A stretch of DNA of 64,000 nt from Candidatus Accumulibacter sp. ACC003 (GTDB lineage Bacteria > Pseudomonadota > Gammaproteobacteria > Burkholderiales > Rhodocyclaceae): positions 310,001 to 374,000 of the forward strand of contig NZ_CAJQTX010000006.1 of assembly GCF_907163085.1 (NCBI RefSeq), in the 5' to 3' direction. The notes beneath the pieces were generated by a model. It made no database searches. It was not told the origin of the DNA and saw only the letters and a program-made list of their open reading frames with translations. Shown piece after piece: positions 18,112-26,568 of the stretch. The position numbers were made by a program, and so were the translations under genes. Within the stretch, counting starts at the first letter, position 1. Each line of letters starts with the position of its first letter.

Positions 18112-18924
18112 TTAGGTGTAGGCATCGTGCCCGGCGCGGAGCAGTTCCAGAAAATTGATCCGGCTCTTGCTGTCGGTGCTCGCGAACCAGGCGAAGCGTT
18201 CGTTGCCGACATGCGTACAGTACCCATTCTTGCCCTGATGGCGCGCACCCGTATCGTCCACATGAACGTACCGGCTGCATTGCAGTCCCGCTTGCAGCAG
18301 AGCGTCTTTCTCGCGATGGAAGTCCGTATGGCCGTCGGTGATCAAGGCGCTGAGCTGCCCGGCCGAGATGTCGATCTGCCACTCGCGCAACTGTTCGAGC
18401 AATAACGGCTGCGTCACATGGGCATGGTGGTACTGGTACAGGATGAAAGTGCGCAGCTGCGGACCGAAGTGCACACCCCCGATCTCGGCAGGCAACTGCC
18501 CGATCAGGCTCACTCCCTCAGGGGTGACCCAGCGCTCCAGCCGATACCGGGTATTGTGCACGCCGATCCGGATGTCCTGCACCACGAAATCCTGGTAGCC
18601 CTTGAAGCGACTGTTCGGCGGAACACCCTCCGCCGGTTGCCGCTTGACCGACTCGTGGATCTCAAGCTCTGCCGTCTTGTGGCGCTTGCCGCGGGACCTG
18701 GGCTTGCGTCCTTTCTTCTGCCCGGTTCGCTCGCCTTCCAGCGCAGAGGGCTTGATCACCGGTTTCGGCTTCTCGCCCTTCAGCCGCGCAACCTCATCGC
18801 GCAGCGCCTGAATCTGTTCCTGCTGCCCATGACAGAGTTCCAGCAGGAGCACCACCGCCGGCGTCATCTCGTCGGCAGGGATATCAGGGATACCAGGAAG
18901 TTTCCGAGGGGGCTCCGTGCTCAT
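18112..18924 (-). CDS. IS66-type transposase, truncated by IS3
   Basis: Starting at MSTEPPRKLPG, the product has a coiled-coil region (QQEQIQALRDEVARLKGEK), a basic linker (GQKKGRKPRSRGKRHK) and the first part of the transposase core, including YVHVDDTGARHQGKNGYCTHVGN and STDSKSRINFLELL. The first catalytic Asp is likely in HVDDTG. It stops after about 270 residues at the IS3 end, where roughly the last 200 residues (second Asp and Glu) should follow. It cannot be active. It is a different IS66 subgroup from the one in oadA. Confidence 0.8.
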   Translation of the reverse strand: MSTEPPRKLPGIPDIPADEMTPAVVLLLELCHGQQEQIQALRDEVARLKGEKPKPVIKPSALEGERTGQKKGRKPRSRGKRHKTAELEIHESVKRQPAEGVPPNSRFKGYQDFVVQDIRIGVHNTRYRLERWVTPEGVSLIGQLPAEIGGVHFGPQLRTFILYQYHHAHVTQPLLLEQLREWQIDISAGQLSALITDGHTDFHREKDALLQAGLQCSRYVHVDDTGARHQGKNGYCTHVGNERFAWFASTDSKSRINFLELLRAGHDAYT

Positions 18925-19027
18925 GCCTGCAGATTGAACCACGCTTCGCGCGCTGTGTTCAGCACCAGCTGCAAGCAAAAATCACAGATTCAGCGAACGG
19001 TCATGCCCGGGGTTTTTGAGGAGTTAC
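18115..19027 (-). mobile_element. IS66-type element fragment
   Basis: One end is present: read on the minus strand from 19027 it starts GTAACTCC, with the GTAA terminus typical of the IS66 family. The other end is cut off by the IS3 element at 18114. It lies inside the second copy of the ParB-like gene. Confidence 0.65.
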
Positions 19028-20356
19028 CCTCGACCATCCGCTCGCGCACCGTCCGCGAAGCACCTTGATACTGCGCGAACCAGGTCGCCAACTGGCGGGT
19101 CGTCAGCGGCGTCGTGTGCAGGCTGGCCAGTAGTTGTTCGGCGTGGGCGCTGTTGGCGCGCGCCAACGGAGCGAGAATCCGGACCGCCGCCCAGGTGGAG
19201 ACCTTTCCCTGGCGTACGGCCGTCAACAAGCCGTCCGAAATGGCCGTAATGAGTTGCAGGCGGCGACTGACCCAGCTCACGTCGCGGCCGCATCGGCGGG
19301 CGATGTCATGCTGGCTCAGTGAGCGTGTGCCGCAGGGACACAGGAAGGAAGTTCGCTATGAACTGACGAACTGTGTTGAAGCTGCACGGAAGATGAGGGT
19401 AGGTCCCTCGGGGTCGGCTTTCAGGAGCGGGCCTCAAACCACCCCAAGCTGCTGCGATCAAGAGCCGTGGTGGTGAGCGTTGGGGCAAGAGTCCAAGGAA
19501 TACCTTGGGCAGGTATGGATCAGAGAGACGAACGAAAGTGAACCTTCGATGAGGCGTCGTAATCCAGAGCTTTGTCGTCAAAACCAGAAGCCACTCGTAC
19601 TTCTGGGACAAGCTTGCCGGGCACCTGATTACTGGGCAAGCGGCGGCCGGCGTAGAGGAGGCGTGAAGCTGATCCTGGCTTCTGTGCGGAACTGCGGGAA
19701 CCAGTCGCCCCGATGTTAAGGGAGAAGCACAAGTGGCAGAAACCACGAGGCGAGAGTACCGATGCGGAGCACTGGGACGGACCGACCTGTATGAGCGTTG
19801 AAGGCTGTGTAATGCGGCTGGAGCAAAGGGGTCGGGTCAAGCGGTTGTGTTTGACGTCCAACTGACAACAGGAGGAGACGCCGAATTCAACGAGGCGATC
19901 TGTCGTGAGATAGGTATGCGTGCTTGATGGGAGCGGTGTGAATCGAGAGGTTCACGCACCGTTCTGTGAGCGGCCGGAGGTGCAATTCCTCCGGCCGACT
20001 CTCCCAATCGAGAGCAATTCGCGCAGCAGCAGCGCTTCTTCGATCGGCACGAACGCGCGGCTGCGGGTGCGCGCCAGGACGCCCAGCAGGCCTTGTACCG
20101 GATCGCCGTCCCAGCATTCGACCTCGGCCGTATCCTGGCCGAGTTGCCGCAACGCGGCGACGCGTCGATACCCGTCGAGTAGAATGGCCGCGTTGCCCTC
20201 GCCGGCCACCGCAATGCAGGGGACGAGTTGGCCATTGCCCGCGATCGACCGGGCCAGACGGGTGATCGCCGCCGTATCCGGCACGCGAAGCTCGGCGTAG
20301 CGCAACTCCAGTCGGTGCAAATCCAGAGTCTGAGCAGTAGCGGTCGTCTGATCCAT
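19028..20356 (-). pseudogene. Second ParB-like gene copy, split by a group II intron and cut by IS66
   Basis: Start at 20356 behind GGAGGTCA. The first piece (20356-20000) encodes the ParB/Srx domain (LELRYAELRV, ARSIAGNGQLVPC, LLDGYRRVAAL) up to LLRELLSIGR. The second piece (about 19318-19028) continues with LSQHDIARRCGRDVSWVSRRL and QGASRTVRERMVE. The two pieces join in frame with the same residue count as the intact copy at 6555, if the roughly 680-base intron is removed. The intron lies in antisense orientation, so it cannot splice out of this gene's mRNA. The C-terminal third is missing because the IS66 end follows at 19027. Protein identity with copy one is high but not complete, so the copies are not a recent duplication. 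Confidence 0.85.
19319..19999 (+). ncRNA. ORF-less group II intron
   Basis: The last 70 bases show the hallmark folds. Domain V is exactly 34 bases (19931-19964): GAGCGGTG pairs with CACCGTTC, a 2-base bulge follows, then an upper stem with a GAGA tetraloop, and an AGC triad at its 5' side. Domain VI follows (about 19971-19997), a GGCCGGAGG/CCTCCGGCC hairpin ending in GAC. The 5' end is GTGAGCG at 19319. The boundaries agree with the point where the ParB-like copy is interrupted. No reverse transcriptase is encoded in the roughly 680 bases, so mobility would need a maturase from elsewhere. The ribozyme parts look intact, so self-splicing is plausible. End positions may be off by one base. Confidence 0.8.
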
Positions 20357-20616
20357 GCGGTTGACCTCCTGTTGCATCCAGCCTATCGAACGTACCGCTG
20401 CAAGGCGATCGAGTCCTCTCTTTGCAAGCCGCGGTAGGGGCCTCAGGGCGAGGCACAAGCAGCTGAAAGGACGGTGATTTCGACCATCCACGGGTTCTTC
20501 TTTGCAAGTGACGCGTCCACCACCGGGGACAAGCGATAAGTGCCTGAGGAAAGGGGTATTTCAGCCTTTGCTGCGTCCATCTTTGCAATTGCGGCCTAGT
20601 CATGCGCACGCGCCTG

Positions 20617-21174
20617 CTACCGGGCACGACTGCGCGCGACGTATTCCGGATGCTGGTCTCGATAGGCCCGCCAATAGTCGGGGTGACGCTCGGCCCAGGC
20701 TTTCTGCGCGCGCTTCTGGTTATCGCGATAGTCGGGATCGTTCTGGCGCTTGGCCGCCTGCCCCGCGTCCTCGGCCGACTGATCCTTCGCGTACTTCTCG
20801 TACCACCACGCGAGCCCCATCGTGATCTGGGCAAGGCCTGCGTCCAGCGTCTTTGGGCAGGTCGGGCAGTCGGAAGGTTGCACCATCACCTTGCCCACGA
20901 TACGGCGGTACCGGTCGCGCTTTTGCCAGTGGACATCGACCTCTTTGCCGAACACGAGCGCCGACATGTTTTGCTTGGACCGCTGCCCGTATGGCTGGGC
21001 CTTTTCGGGGGAATCGACTCCCCCGATCCTGATCTTGTGCTGCTGATGGTCAGCGTCGAGAACGGTGACGGTATCGCCATCGGCCACGCCCACCACCGTG
21101 CCAACCAACGTTTCCGCCCGGGCAGGGATGCTTGCCAGCAACAGAAACGCAAATACCAAATGTCCGGCCTGCAT
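20617..21174 (-). CDS. Staphylococcal-nuclease-like protein fused to an IS accessory protein fragment
   Basis: Residues 1-20 form a signal peptide (LVFAFLLLASIPARA). Residues 22-138 are an SNase/thermonuclease fold: VVGVADGDTVTVLD, HKIRIGGVDSPEKAQPYG, then DRYRRIVGKV with the catalytic Arg region and LAWWYEKYAKDQS. Such exported nucleases are common in integrative conjugative elements. After residue 138 (20761) the normal C-terminal part is replaced by 47 residues from the zinc-motif protein of the IS21-like element (AAKRQNDPDYR ... ARSRAR). The join is in frame, giving a chimera. It may still fold, since most catalytic elements precede the junction. The gene belongs to the left edge of the conjugative remnant. 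Confidence 0.85.
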   Translation of the reverse strand: MQAGHLVFAFLLLASIPARAETLVGTVVGVADGDTVTVLDADHQQHKIRIGGVDSPEKAQPYGQRSKQNMSALVFGKEVDVHWQKRDRYRRIVGKVMVQPSDCPTCPKTLDAGLAQITMGLAWWYEKYAKDQSAEDAGQAAKRQNDPDYRDNQKRAQKAWAERHPDYWRAYRDQHPEYVARSRAR

Positions 21175-21304
21175 TGTTCTCTCTTCTCCTTCCTCACCGT
21201 CGCCTCTGCAGCAACCGGGTCATTGAGCTTTCATTCATGACACGCGCTGCGCGAGGCACTTTTCCCGTCGTGGCTTGCTCGCCGGACAGCAAGAGCTCGA
21301 ACAC

Positions 21305-21721
21305 TCAGTGCTCAAGCGCCAGGTCCACCAAGGCGCGCTCCTCGTTCTCCGTGGGTTTCCATTTGTACTCAGCGCGATACTGCTTCTCCGCCAGATACGG
21401 CCCAAAGTCGACGACCCGTTCGGCGGTGCCTGTCATCCCGAAGCCGAACATCTCCCCGGCCAGCATCAGCTTGCGCGATTGAAGGTCCGCGTCGACCCGC
21501 CCTTCCGGATCCAGCGGAAGCACCATGTAGTCGATGCGGACCACCTCCACGGGCTTGCGATCGGCGAGTTCCACATAGACCATCGCACAGCGAACACGTT
21601 GGCCTGCATACTCAGGCATGGCTTCATTGAAGTCTCGATCGAAGAGGCGATCGAAGCGGCGCAGGGGCACGCGGATGATCCGATCACCGTCAACAAACAT
21701 GACCCGAATGCCGATGCTCAT
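21305..21721 (-). CDS. Conserved hypothetical protein of the conjugative element
   Basis: The product has 138 residues, starts MSIGIRVMFVDGDRIIRVPLRRFDRL and contains RVRCAMVYVELADRKPVEV and RIDYMVLPLDPEGRVD. The amino-acid composition and frame are convincing for a real gene. No membrane segment, signal peptide or catalytic motif is visible. It lies on the same strand as the nuclease and the YbjQ-like gene, opposite to the tra genes. I do not recognise the family. Its place beside conjugation genes suggests accessory cargo of the element. Confidence 0.6.
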   Translation of the reverse strand: MSIGIRVMFVDGDRIIRVPLRRFDRLFDRDFNEAMPEYAGQRVRCAMVYVELADRKPVEVVRIDYMVLPLDPEGRVDADLQSRKLMLAGEMFGFGMTGTAERVVDFGPYLAEKQYRAEYKWKPTENEERALVDLALEH

Positions 21722-22287
21722 ACCGAATTCCCCCGAACTTTTGAGCGCTCAACTTTGCCGCCGCCTGCCCAAAGGGCAGTGACCCTTGGACCTCCGACGC
21801 CCGTTGGGAAGAAAACGCCGCTCGTCGGCGCTGCATTAGCCCAACAGCTCGGCGGACCTCCATGATCGGAGAGCCGACGATCACCCGTTGACTGCCAGTA
21901 GCGTCACGGCAAATGAACGTGGCACTTCCCGTCTGGTCGCCCATCGTCGATCCGATGATGAGCCGCCAGAGTGAAATCTCGCGACAAGCGCCACTCGAAC
22001 ATTGACGGTCTTTACGTCGTTTGTCATCACGACAGCTTCGGGCGCGCGGGCCGGGTTAGTGAGCTGCGGTTCGAGAAGGCAGCAACACCGATCGTCGCCG
22101 ACCAAAACGTCCGTGCGCGCCGCGATCGCAGGGCGGCTATCGCCTTCGCTCCGGCCGAGCACCGCTTGCTTCACCGCATGGCTTGCCCGAGGACACGCTC
22201 GCTGCTTCCAGAGGTTCAGTCCGGCGATCAATCAAGCTGGCCTTGGCGTTGTGCCACCTGTTGTTGCCAGAAGCCGCAGCGCCCTGT
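21722..22287. other. 566-bp gap
   Basis: Overlapping small frames occur on both strands but none has a family motif or good start. The sequence may be a decayed gene of the element. Confidence 0.4.
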
Positions 22288-22758
22288 TCACGCCGCCGCT
22301 TCAGCGCTCGGCACTTTCTGGTTCACGACGACGGCCGTTCCCTGGTAGGTGACTCTCGACACGCGCCATTGCGATCCGGCCTGGTCATAGTGGGCATGGC
22401 TCTTGCGGAGTCCCACAATGGCATTGGCCCCCATGGCAATTCCCTGGCGCGCCAGATCCAGCAACGCTTGTTTCTCCGCCAGGCGGTACTCCCAGTCGGA
22501 TGCTGCCTCAGTTTCGGACAGTGCCTCCACGTAGCCGATCGTTCTGACGGTCCGTTCGCCGGGAACGGCGTTCGTGGTGACCAGCAAGATCTCATTTCTG
22601 ATGCGCTTGAGCTGCTGCTCCAGTTGATCGAGCTGGCGTTTCGTGACAGCCTTCGATCGCCGATTCCAGCGGAACACGGCGATGGCGAATAGCAGCAGCG
22701 CCAATAGCGGCAAAGTGCTGAAGATGGCGCTGGATTGTGATGCAGCGGCGATAGTCAT
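22288..22758 (-). CDS. Membrane-anchored YbjQ/UPF0145-like protein
   Basis: The product has 156 residues. A single membrane segment near the N-terminus (LPLLALLLFAIAVFRW) is followed by a basic stretch and short coiled coil (KRQLDQLEQQLKRI). A YbjQ-type domain follows: ILLVTTNAVPGERTVRTIGYVEAL, RQGIAMGANAIVGLRKSHAHYD, and YQGTAVVV. The start MTIAAASQ was chosen because GGAGG lies 5 bases ahead. YbjQ-like domains are small pentamer-forming folds of uncertain, perhaps metal-related, function. It is divergent from the S26 peptidase gene, with a shared intergenic region containing a 29-bp dyad. Confidence 0.7.
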   Translation of the reverse strand: MTIAAASQSSAIFSTLPLLALLLFAIAVFRWNRRSKAVTKRQLDQLEQQLKRIRNEILLVTTNAVPGERTVRTIGYVEALSETEAASDWEYRLAEKQALLDLARQGIAMGANAIVGLRKSHAHYDQAGSQWRVSRVTYQGTAVVVNQKVPSAEAAA

Positions 22759-22880
22759 GGGGGCCTCCATTCAGTTGATCACCGCTCCAGATTCTCATGG
22801 GTCCGCAAAACTGCAAGCACCTTCCGGCATAACGCTCGTTACCCTCCCGAGCCTGCACGCATTCCCGATTCGCCTGCTGC

Positions 22881-22909
22881 CGAAAAGCGTCACCGCAGGG
22901 CACATTTCC
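22881..22909. promoter_or_regulatory. 29-bp dyad, copy 1 (candidate operator)
   Basis: CGAAAAG, 15 bases, CATTTCC. It lies between the divergent YbjQ-like and S26 peptidase genes, 37 bases ahead of the ATG at 22946. The same layout, cgaaatg-N15-catttcg, recurs at 25869 and 37649. Copies 1 and 2 also share the AAATCC that follows. Confidence 0.45.
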
Positions 22910-22945
22910 AAATCCTGACGCTTGCGGCGCCGATACAGTGGCGGC

Positions 22946-23428
22946 ATGTCTATCCGCCTTTTCGATCTCCTGGGGCGCTGGTTTCCGCTGCTGCTTTGGG
23001 TCATTGCCGCCCATTTGGCGTTTGGCCGCGCCTATCTGCTCGCCTTAAACCTCACCGAAAGCCTTCCCGGCACGCTCTTTCTGGTCGAGAAAAACGTGAT
23101 GCCAGCGCGCGGGGACCTGGTGGCCTTCCGGTGGGAGGCCAACTGGCCCTATCCGCGCGGGTGCCTGTTCCTCAAACGTTTGATCGGCTTGCCCGGCTCC
23201 GTCGTCACCGCGACAGGCCGAGCCTTCTTTGTCGACGGCGAGTCGGTCGGTCGTGCGAAGGAGCGCGCCAGGACCGGCGAGCCGCTCGATATCGGCCCTG
23301 TTGGGACCATTCCCGACGGGCGTTACTACGTTGCCGGCTCGCATCCTGACAGCCTCGATTCACGCTATCGCCTGACCGGCTGGGTGAGTCGGCAGCAGAT
23401 CGTCGGGAAAGCGCATCGGGTCTTCTGA
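22946..23428 (+). CDS. traF: Conjugative transfer signal peptidase (TraF/TrhF-like, S26)
   Basis: The product has 160 residues. An N-terminal membrane segment (FPLLLWVIAAHLAFG) precedes SLPGTLFLV, whose Ser fits the S26 nucleophile. RGCLFLKRLIGLPGSVV carries the catalytic Lys. The C-terminus has YYVAGSHPDSLDSRYRLTGWV, like the SxDSRY box of the family. Such peptidases process pilin or other exported transfer proteins in conjugative elements. It is the first of a plus-strand tra run. The next gene begins one base after its stop, which indicates an operon. Confidence 0.85.
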   Translation: MSIRLFDLLGRWFPLLLWVIAAHLAFGRAYLLALNLTESLPGTLFLVEKNVMPARGDLVAFRWEANWPYPRGCLFLKRLIGLPGSVVTATGRAFFVDGESVGRAKERARTGEPLDIGPVGTIPDGRYYVAGSHPDSLDSRYRLTGWVSRQQIVGKAHRVF

Positions 23429-23429
23429 C

Positions 23430-23771
23430 GTGCGACGAACGGGGTCTTGGGGAATCCTCGTCGACTGCGCTGAACGCGAGGTTGCCAAGCGCTCTAAGCG
23501 CCTGTGGATCGCCGTCCTCCATCAAGCGATCGAAGATGCCAACGGCCGCACGCGATCGGCCGAGAAATCGGCAAGCACGATCGGAGACGTGCAGCGGGAC
23601 GCCCTGATCTGGATTTTTCATGACCAATCCACGGCCGGCAATTCCTTCCACACGATCTGCGACATCCTCGATCTCGACCCCGATCAGGCGCGCCAGCGTC
23701 TTCGCCGTGTGCCCGCGATTCGGCGCGGCTTGCACCGAACCCGGCTGGATGTGGGCCAAGGGGAGGGCTGA
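23430..23771 (+). CDS. Hypothetical protein between traF and traI
   Basis: The product has 113 residues and begins at a GTG one base after the traF stop. It contains RDALIWIFHDQSTAGNSFHTICDILDLDPDQARQRLRR, which reads like a small helical, possibly DNA-binding, domain. The N-terminal half has few features. The tight spacing to both neighbours supports translation. Proteins of similar size often occur at this position in MobH-type integrative conjugative elements. I do not assign a function. Confidence 0.55.
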   Translation: MRRTGSWGILVDCAEREVAKRSKRLWIAVLHQAIEDANGRTRSAEKSASTIGDVQRDALIWIFHDQSTAGNSFHTICDILDLDPDQARQRLRRVPAIRRGLHRTRLDVGQGEG

Positions 23772-23774
23772 CCG

Positions 23775-25537
23775 ATGTTCGGCTTGATCAGGAAAGCGAT
23801 TCGGCAGGATAACCAGGGCCAAAAACCGGCCGCAAGCCTTCCCGTAAACCCGCCGTCGGAGCAGGCCATGGACGACGAGATTCCACGCTACCCACCGTTC
23901 ATGAAGGGCCTGCCGGCAACCCACCCCGACAAACTCATCGAGACGCAGCGGGAGCTGATCGGCCAAATCCGCGAAGCCGGCCTCGCGTCTTCGGAGATCT
24001 TCGAGCAGTTCTATCGGCAGTCGCTGCGTCGCTTTGCTTCCTATGCCCACCTCCTGCCGGCCAGCCAGACGCATCATCATCGCGGGGCCGGTGGGCTGCT
24101 GCGTCACGCGGCCGAAGTCGCCCTGTGGTCGCTCCAGTCCGGCGATCGCGTGCTTCTCCCCGGAGAGCAGGCGCCGCGACGCCGCCGCGAACTTCAACCG
24201 CGGTGGCATCTGGCGGTATTCCTCGCCGCCCTTTGCCACGACGTCGGCAAGCCGGTCACCGACCTGGCCGTCACCAGCCGGGATGGCGCGCAGGTCTGGA
24301 ACCCTTTGTCGAAGACCTCTACACCTGGGCCTGCCGGCATCAGGTCGATCGCTACTTCCTGCACTGGCGCGAGAATCGTGGCAAGAAGCACCAGGCCATT
24401 TCCGCCTTGATTGCCGAGCGCATCATCAGTCCGCAGGGTCTGGCCTGGATCGCCGCGGCTGACACCGAGCTGGTGCTGTGGATGATGGAAACGATCAACG
24501 GCTCACCCAGCGCCGAGAATCCGATTCACGATCTCGTCATTCGCGCGGATCAGGCCAGCGTCGAGCGCGACCTGCGCAGTCTTGGCGTCGCGTTCACCGG
24601 CTACGAGATCGGCCTGCCGGTCGAACGCTTTCTGGTGGACATCATGCGTCGGCTGGTCCGGGAGGGAACCTGGGGAGTCAATCAACCGGGCGCACGGCTC
24701 TGGCACATCGACGGGCATCTCTACCTGGTCTGGCCGGCCGCCGGCGAGGAAATCGCTGCCCTCATCCATCAGGAGAAAATCCCCGGGTTGCCGAGAACGC
24801 CGAACAGCCTTCTCGATATGCTTGTGGAACGTCAGTTGGCGAGTGTCCGCGAGGATCGCGTCGACGGCCATCGCTACTGGGTGATCGCCCCGGCGGTGCT
24901 GGCCGAGAAGATCCCGAACATCCGACTGACGGCGATCAGGCTTCGTGAGGTGGCACTGCTCGTCGAGCCCGCGCCACCCTCCGTGCCGGGCAGGCTTCTC
25001 GACCAGGACGAAACCGTAACCGAGCCGGCCGACCTACCGGCGCTGAAGTTGTCACCCTCCGTGACGCCACGCGCTTCACCTGAACAGGGTGGGTTGCCAG
25101 AGAGGCCTGCCCAGCCCGAGTCCACGCCCAACCCGCCAGCGGCACCCACCGATCAGCTTGATGGTGCTGTTGGTGAAGCGCTGCAGGCGCTTGCCCGGGA
25201 CATTCAGGCGGGCAAGAAAGCTGCCGAGACCCTGATCCACATCGACCCCTCCGGCGTGTTGTGTCTGAAGTGGCCCGATGCGCTCACTGGCTGCGGTCTG
25301 GACAGCAAGGCGATCCTCGACGAGCTGTCGCACCGCAACTGGCTGGCGCTTGATCCTTTGGCACCGTTTCGCAAGGTAACCGAGATCGCGGTCGAGCACG
25401 GCCAGCCGTGGAAAGTGATTCGCCTCCAGCCAGCGGTCAAGCAGCTCATGGCTATCGGAAACCTACAGCCCAAACCCGCAACCGGAGCGCCTCCAGCTAC
25501 CCAACCCGTTCAGGAAGTCCAGGCCGAGCCAGGGTAA
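23775..25537 (+). pseudogene. traI: traI, MobH-family relaxase, frameshifted
   Basis: The protein starts at 23775 and carries the MobH/TraI_2 relaxase signature: THHHRGAGGLLRHAAEV and, 60 residues on, CHDVGKP, an HD-hydrolase-like metal site replacing the HUH fold. After DGAQVWNP a T seems missing (near 24308). The correct continuation FVEDLYTWACRHQVDRYFLHW lies in another frame and runs to a stop at 25535-25537 with an IRLTAIRL region and a proline-rich linker. There a second shift is likely, because the adjacent frame continues with KTEKPGEDERLKLIQGI to about 25860. A relaxase nicks oriT and starts DNA transfer; this copy is broken unless the shifts are sequence errors. Confidence 0.85.
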
Positions 25538-25868
25538 GACCGAGAAGCCCGGTGAAGACGAGCGGCTGAAGTTGATTCAGGGCATCGTCGCCACCTTGCG
25601 CGACGGCGTAAAAACTGGCGTCCTGACATCAGAGCGGGAGGGGAACTTCACCTGGATTCCCTCCCGCCAGGCCGAACCCCTGTTGGTCGAGCGACTCCAG
25701 CTGGCCAGGATGCAGATCCTGCGCCTGGGGAGCGTCGTCCCGGACGTGTTTCTGTGTCAAACGCGGAATCGGGCGCATTGCTACCGAATTCCGGTCCCGC
25801 CCGCTGGCGACTGGCAGCCAGAAGCTGGAGCGCGTAGCCGCGGCAACCATCATCGCCCCATGCCGAGG

Positions 25869-25897
25869 CGAAATGCGCCCCGGAAAGCCACATTTCG
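25869..25897. promoter_or_regulatory. 29-bp dyad, copy 2 (candidate operator)
   Basis: CGAAATG, 15 bases, CATTTCG. It overlaps the assumed start of traW and lies 41 bases ahead of an ATG at 25938. It resembles the copies at 22881 and 37649 in sequence and spacing. Confidence 0.45.
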
Positions 25898-26568
25898 AAA
25901 TCCACAGCCGCCGGACGGCAGACCAGAATCGATTCCCATGTCGATTCAGCGCTCCACTGCCGTTCTTCGCCCTGCTACTCGCCGCTTCGATGCCCATCGC
26001 GCACGCGGAGGATCTCGGCGTCGTCGGGCCGACCTACGACATTGCCGAGCCAGATCTGCTGGACGTCATCGAATCACGTCTCAAACACCTGGAGAAGACC
26101 GGCGAACTCGCCCGGAAACAGAACGAACACCGCGATCGCGTCGTCGCGGCCGTCGAGAAACCCAGACCCGTCGACGGCCTCAAGGCCACCGTGACCCGTC
26201 GCCGCTTCTACATCGACCCGACGTGGATCCTCGACCACGACATCCGCGATGCCGACGGCGCGATCCTTTTCGCGCGCGGACTAAGGGTGAATCCTCTCGA
26301 TCACGTTTCCCTTCGCGAACGACTCCTCTTCTTTGACGGGCGGGATCGCCGCCAAGTCGCCTTTGCGCAAGAGGCGCTGGCGAGCCCCGAGGGGGGCGCC
26401 AAACCCATCCTGATCGCCGGCGAACCGCTGGCGCTGATGCGCGTGTGGAAACGCCGCGTCTTCTACGACCAGGGCGGCAGCTTGAGCCGCCGCCTGAGCA
26501 TTCGTCAGGTGCCGGCGGTGGTCAGTCAGGAAGGCAAGAGGCTAAGGGTCGATGAAGTGCGTCCGTAA
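25873..26568 (+). CDS. traW: TraW-family conjugative transfer protein
   Basis: The mature part matches TraW: YDIAEPDLLDVIESRLKHLE, FYIDPTWILDHDIRDADG.ILFARG..VNPLDHV.L, and the C-terminal RQVPAVVSQEGKRLRVDEV. TraW is a periplasmic type IV secretion protein needed for F-type pilus assembly. A signal peptide (PLPFFALLLAASMPIAHA) is present, but the only ATG in frame is 25873, which adds an odd 25-residue hydrophilic leader. A better-placed ATG at 25938 is in another frame, so a small indel in the leader is possible. The end overlaps traU by 17 bases. Confidence 0.85.
   Translation: MRPGKPHFEIHSRRTADQNRFPCRFSAPLPFFALLLAASMPIAHAEDLGVVGPTYDIAEPDLLDVIESRLKHLEKTGELARKQNEHRDRVVAAVEKPRPVDGLKATVTRRRFYIDPTWILDHDIRDADGAILFARGLRVNPLDHVSLRERLLFFDGRDRRQVAFAQEALASPEGGAKPILIAGEPLALMRVWKRRVFYDQGGSLSRRLSIRQVPAVVSQEGKRLRVDEVRP

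Larger units (their letters stand above)
16634..18114 (+). mobile_element. IS3-family insertion sequence
   Basis: The ends match as imperfect inverted repeats: TATAGTGGTCCC from 16634 and, on the opposite strand, TAAAGTGGTCCC from 18114. Similarity continues further in (ATCAGACA versus GTCAAGACA). Two overlapping frames, orfA and orfB, fill the element. The flanking triplets differ (GAG and GGT), so there is no target duplication. Together with the cut IS66 on the right and the cut unknown gene on the left, this suggests an adjacent deletion. Confidence 0.85.

Noticed and set aside
21690-22231. Two overlapping minus-strand small frames as genes
   Set aside because: No ribosome binding site, motif or convincing composition.
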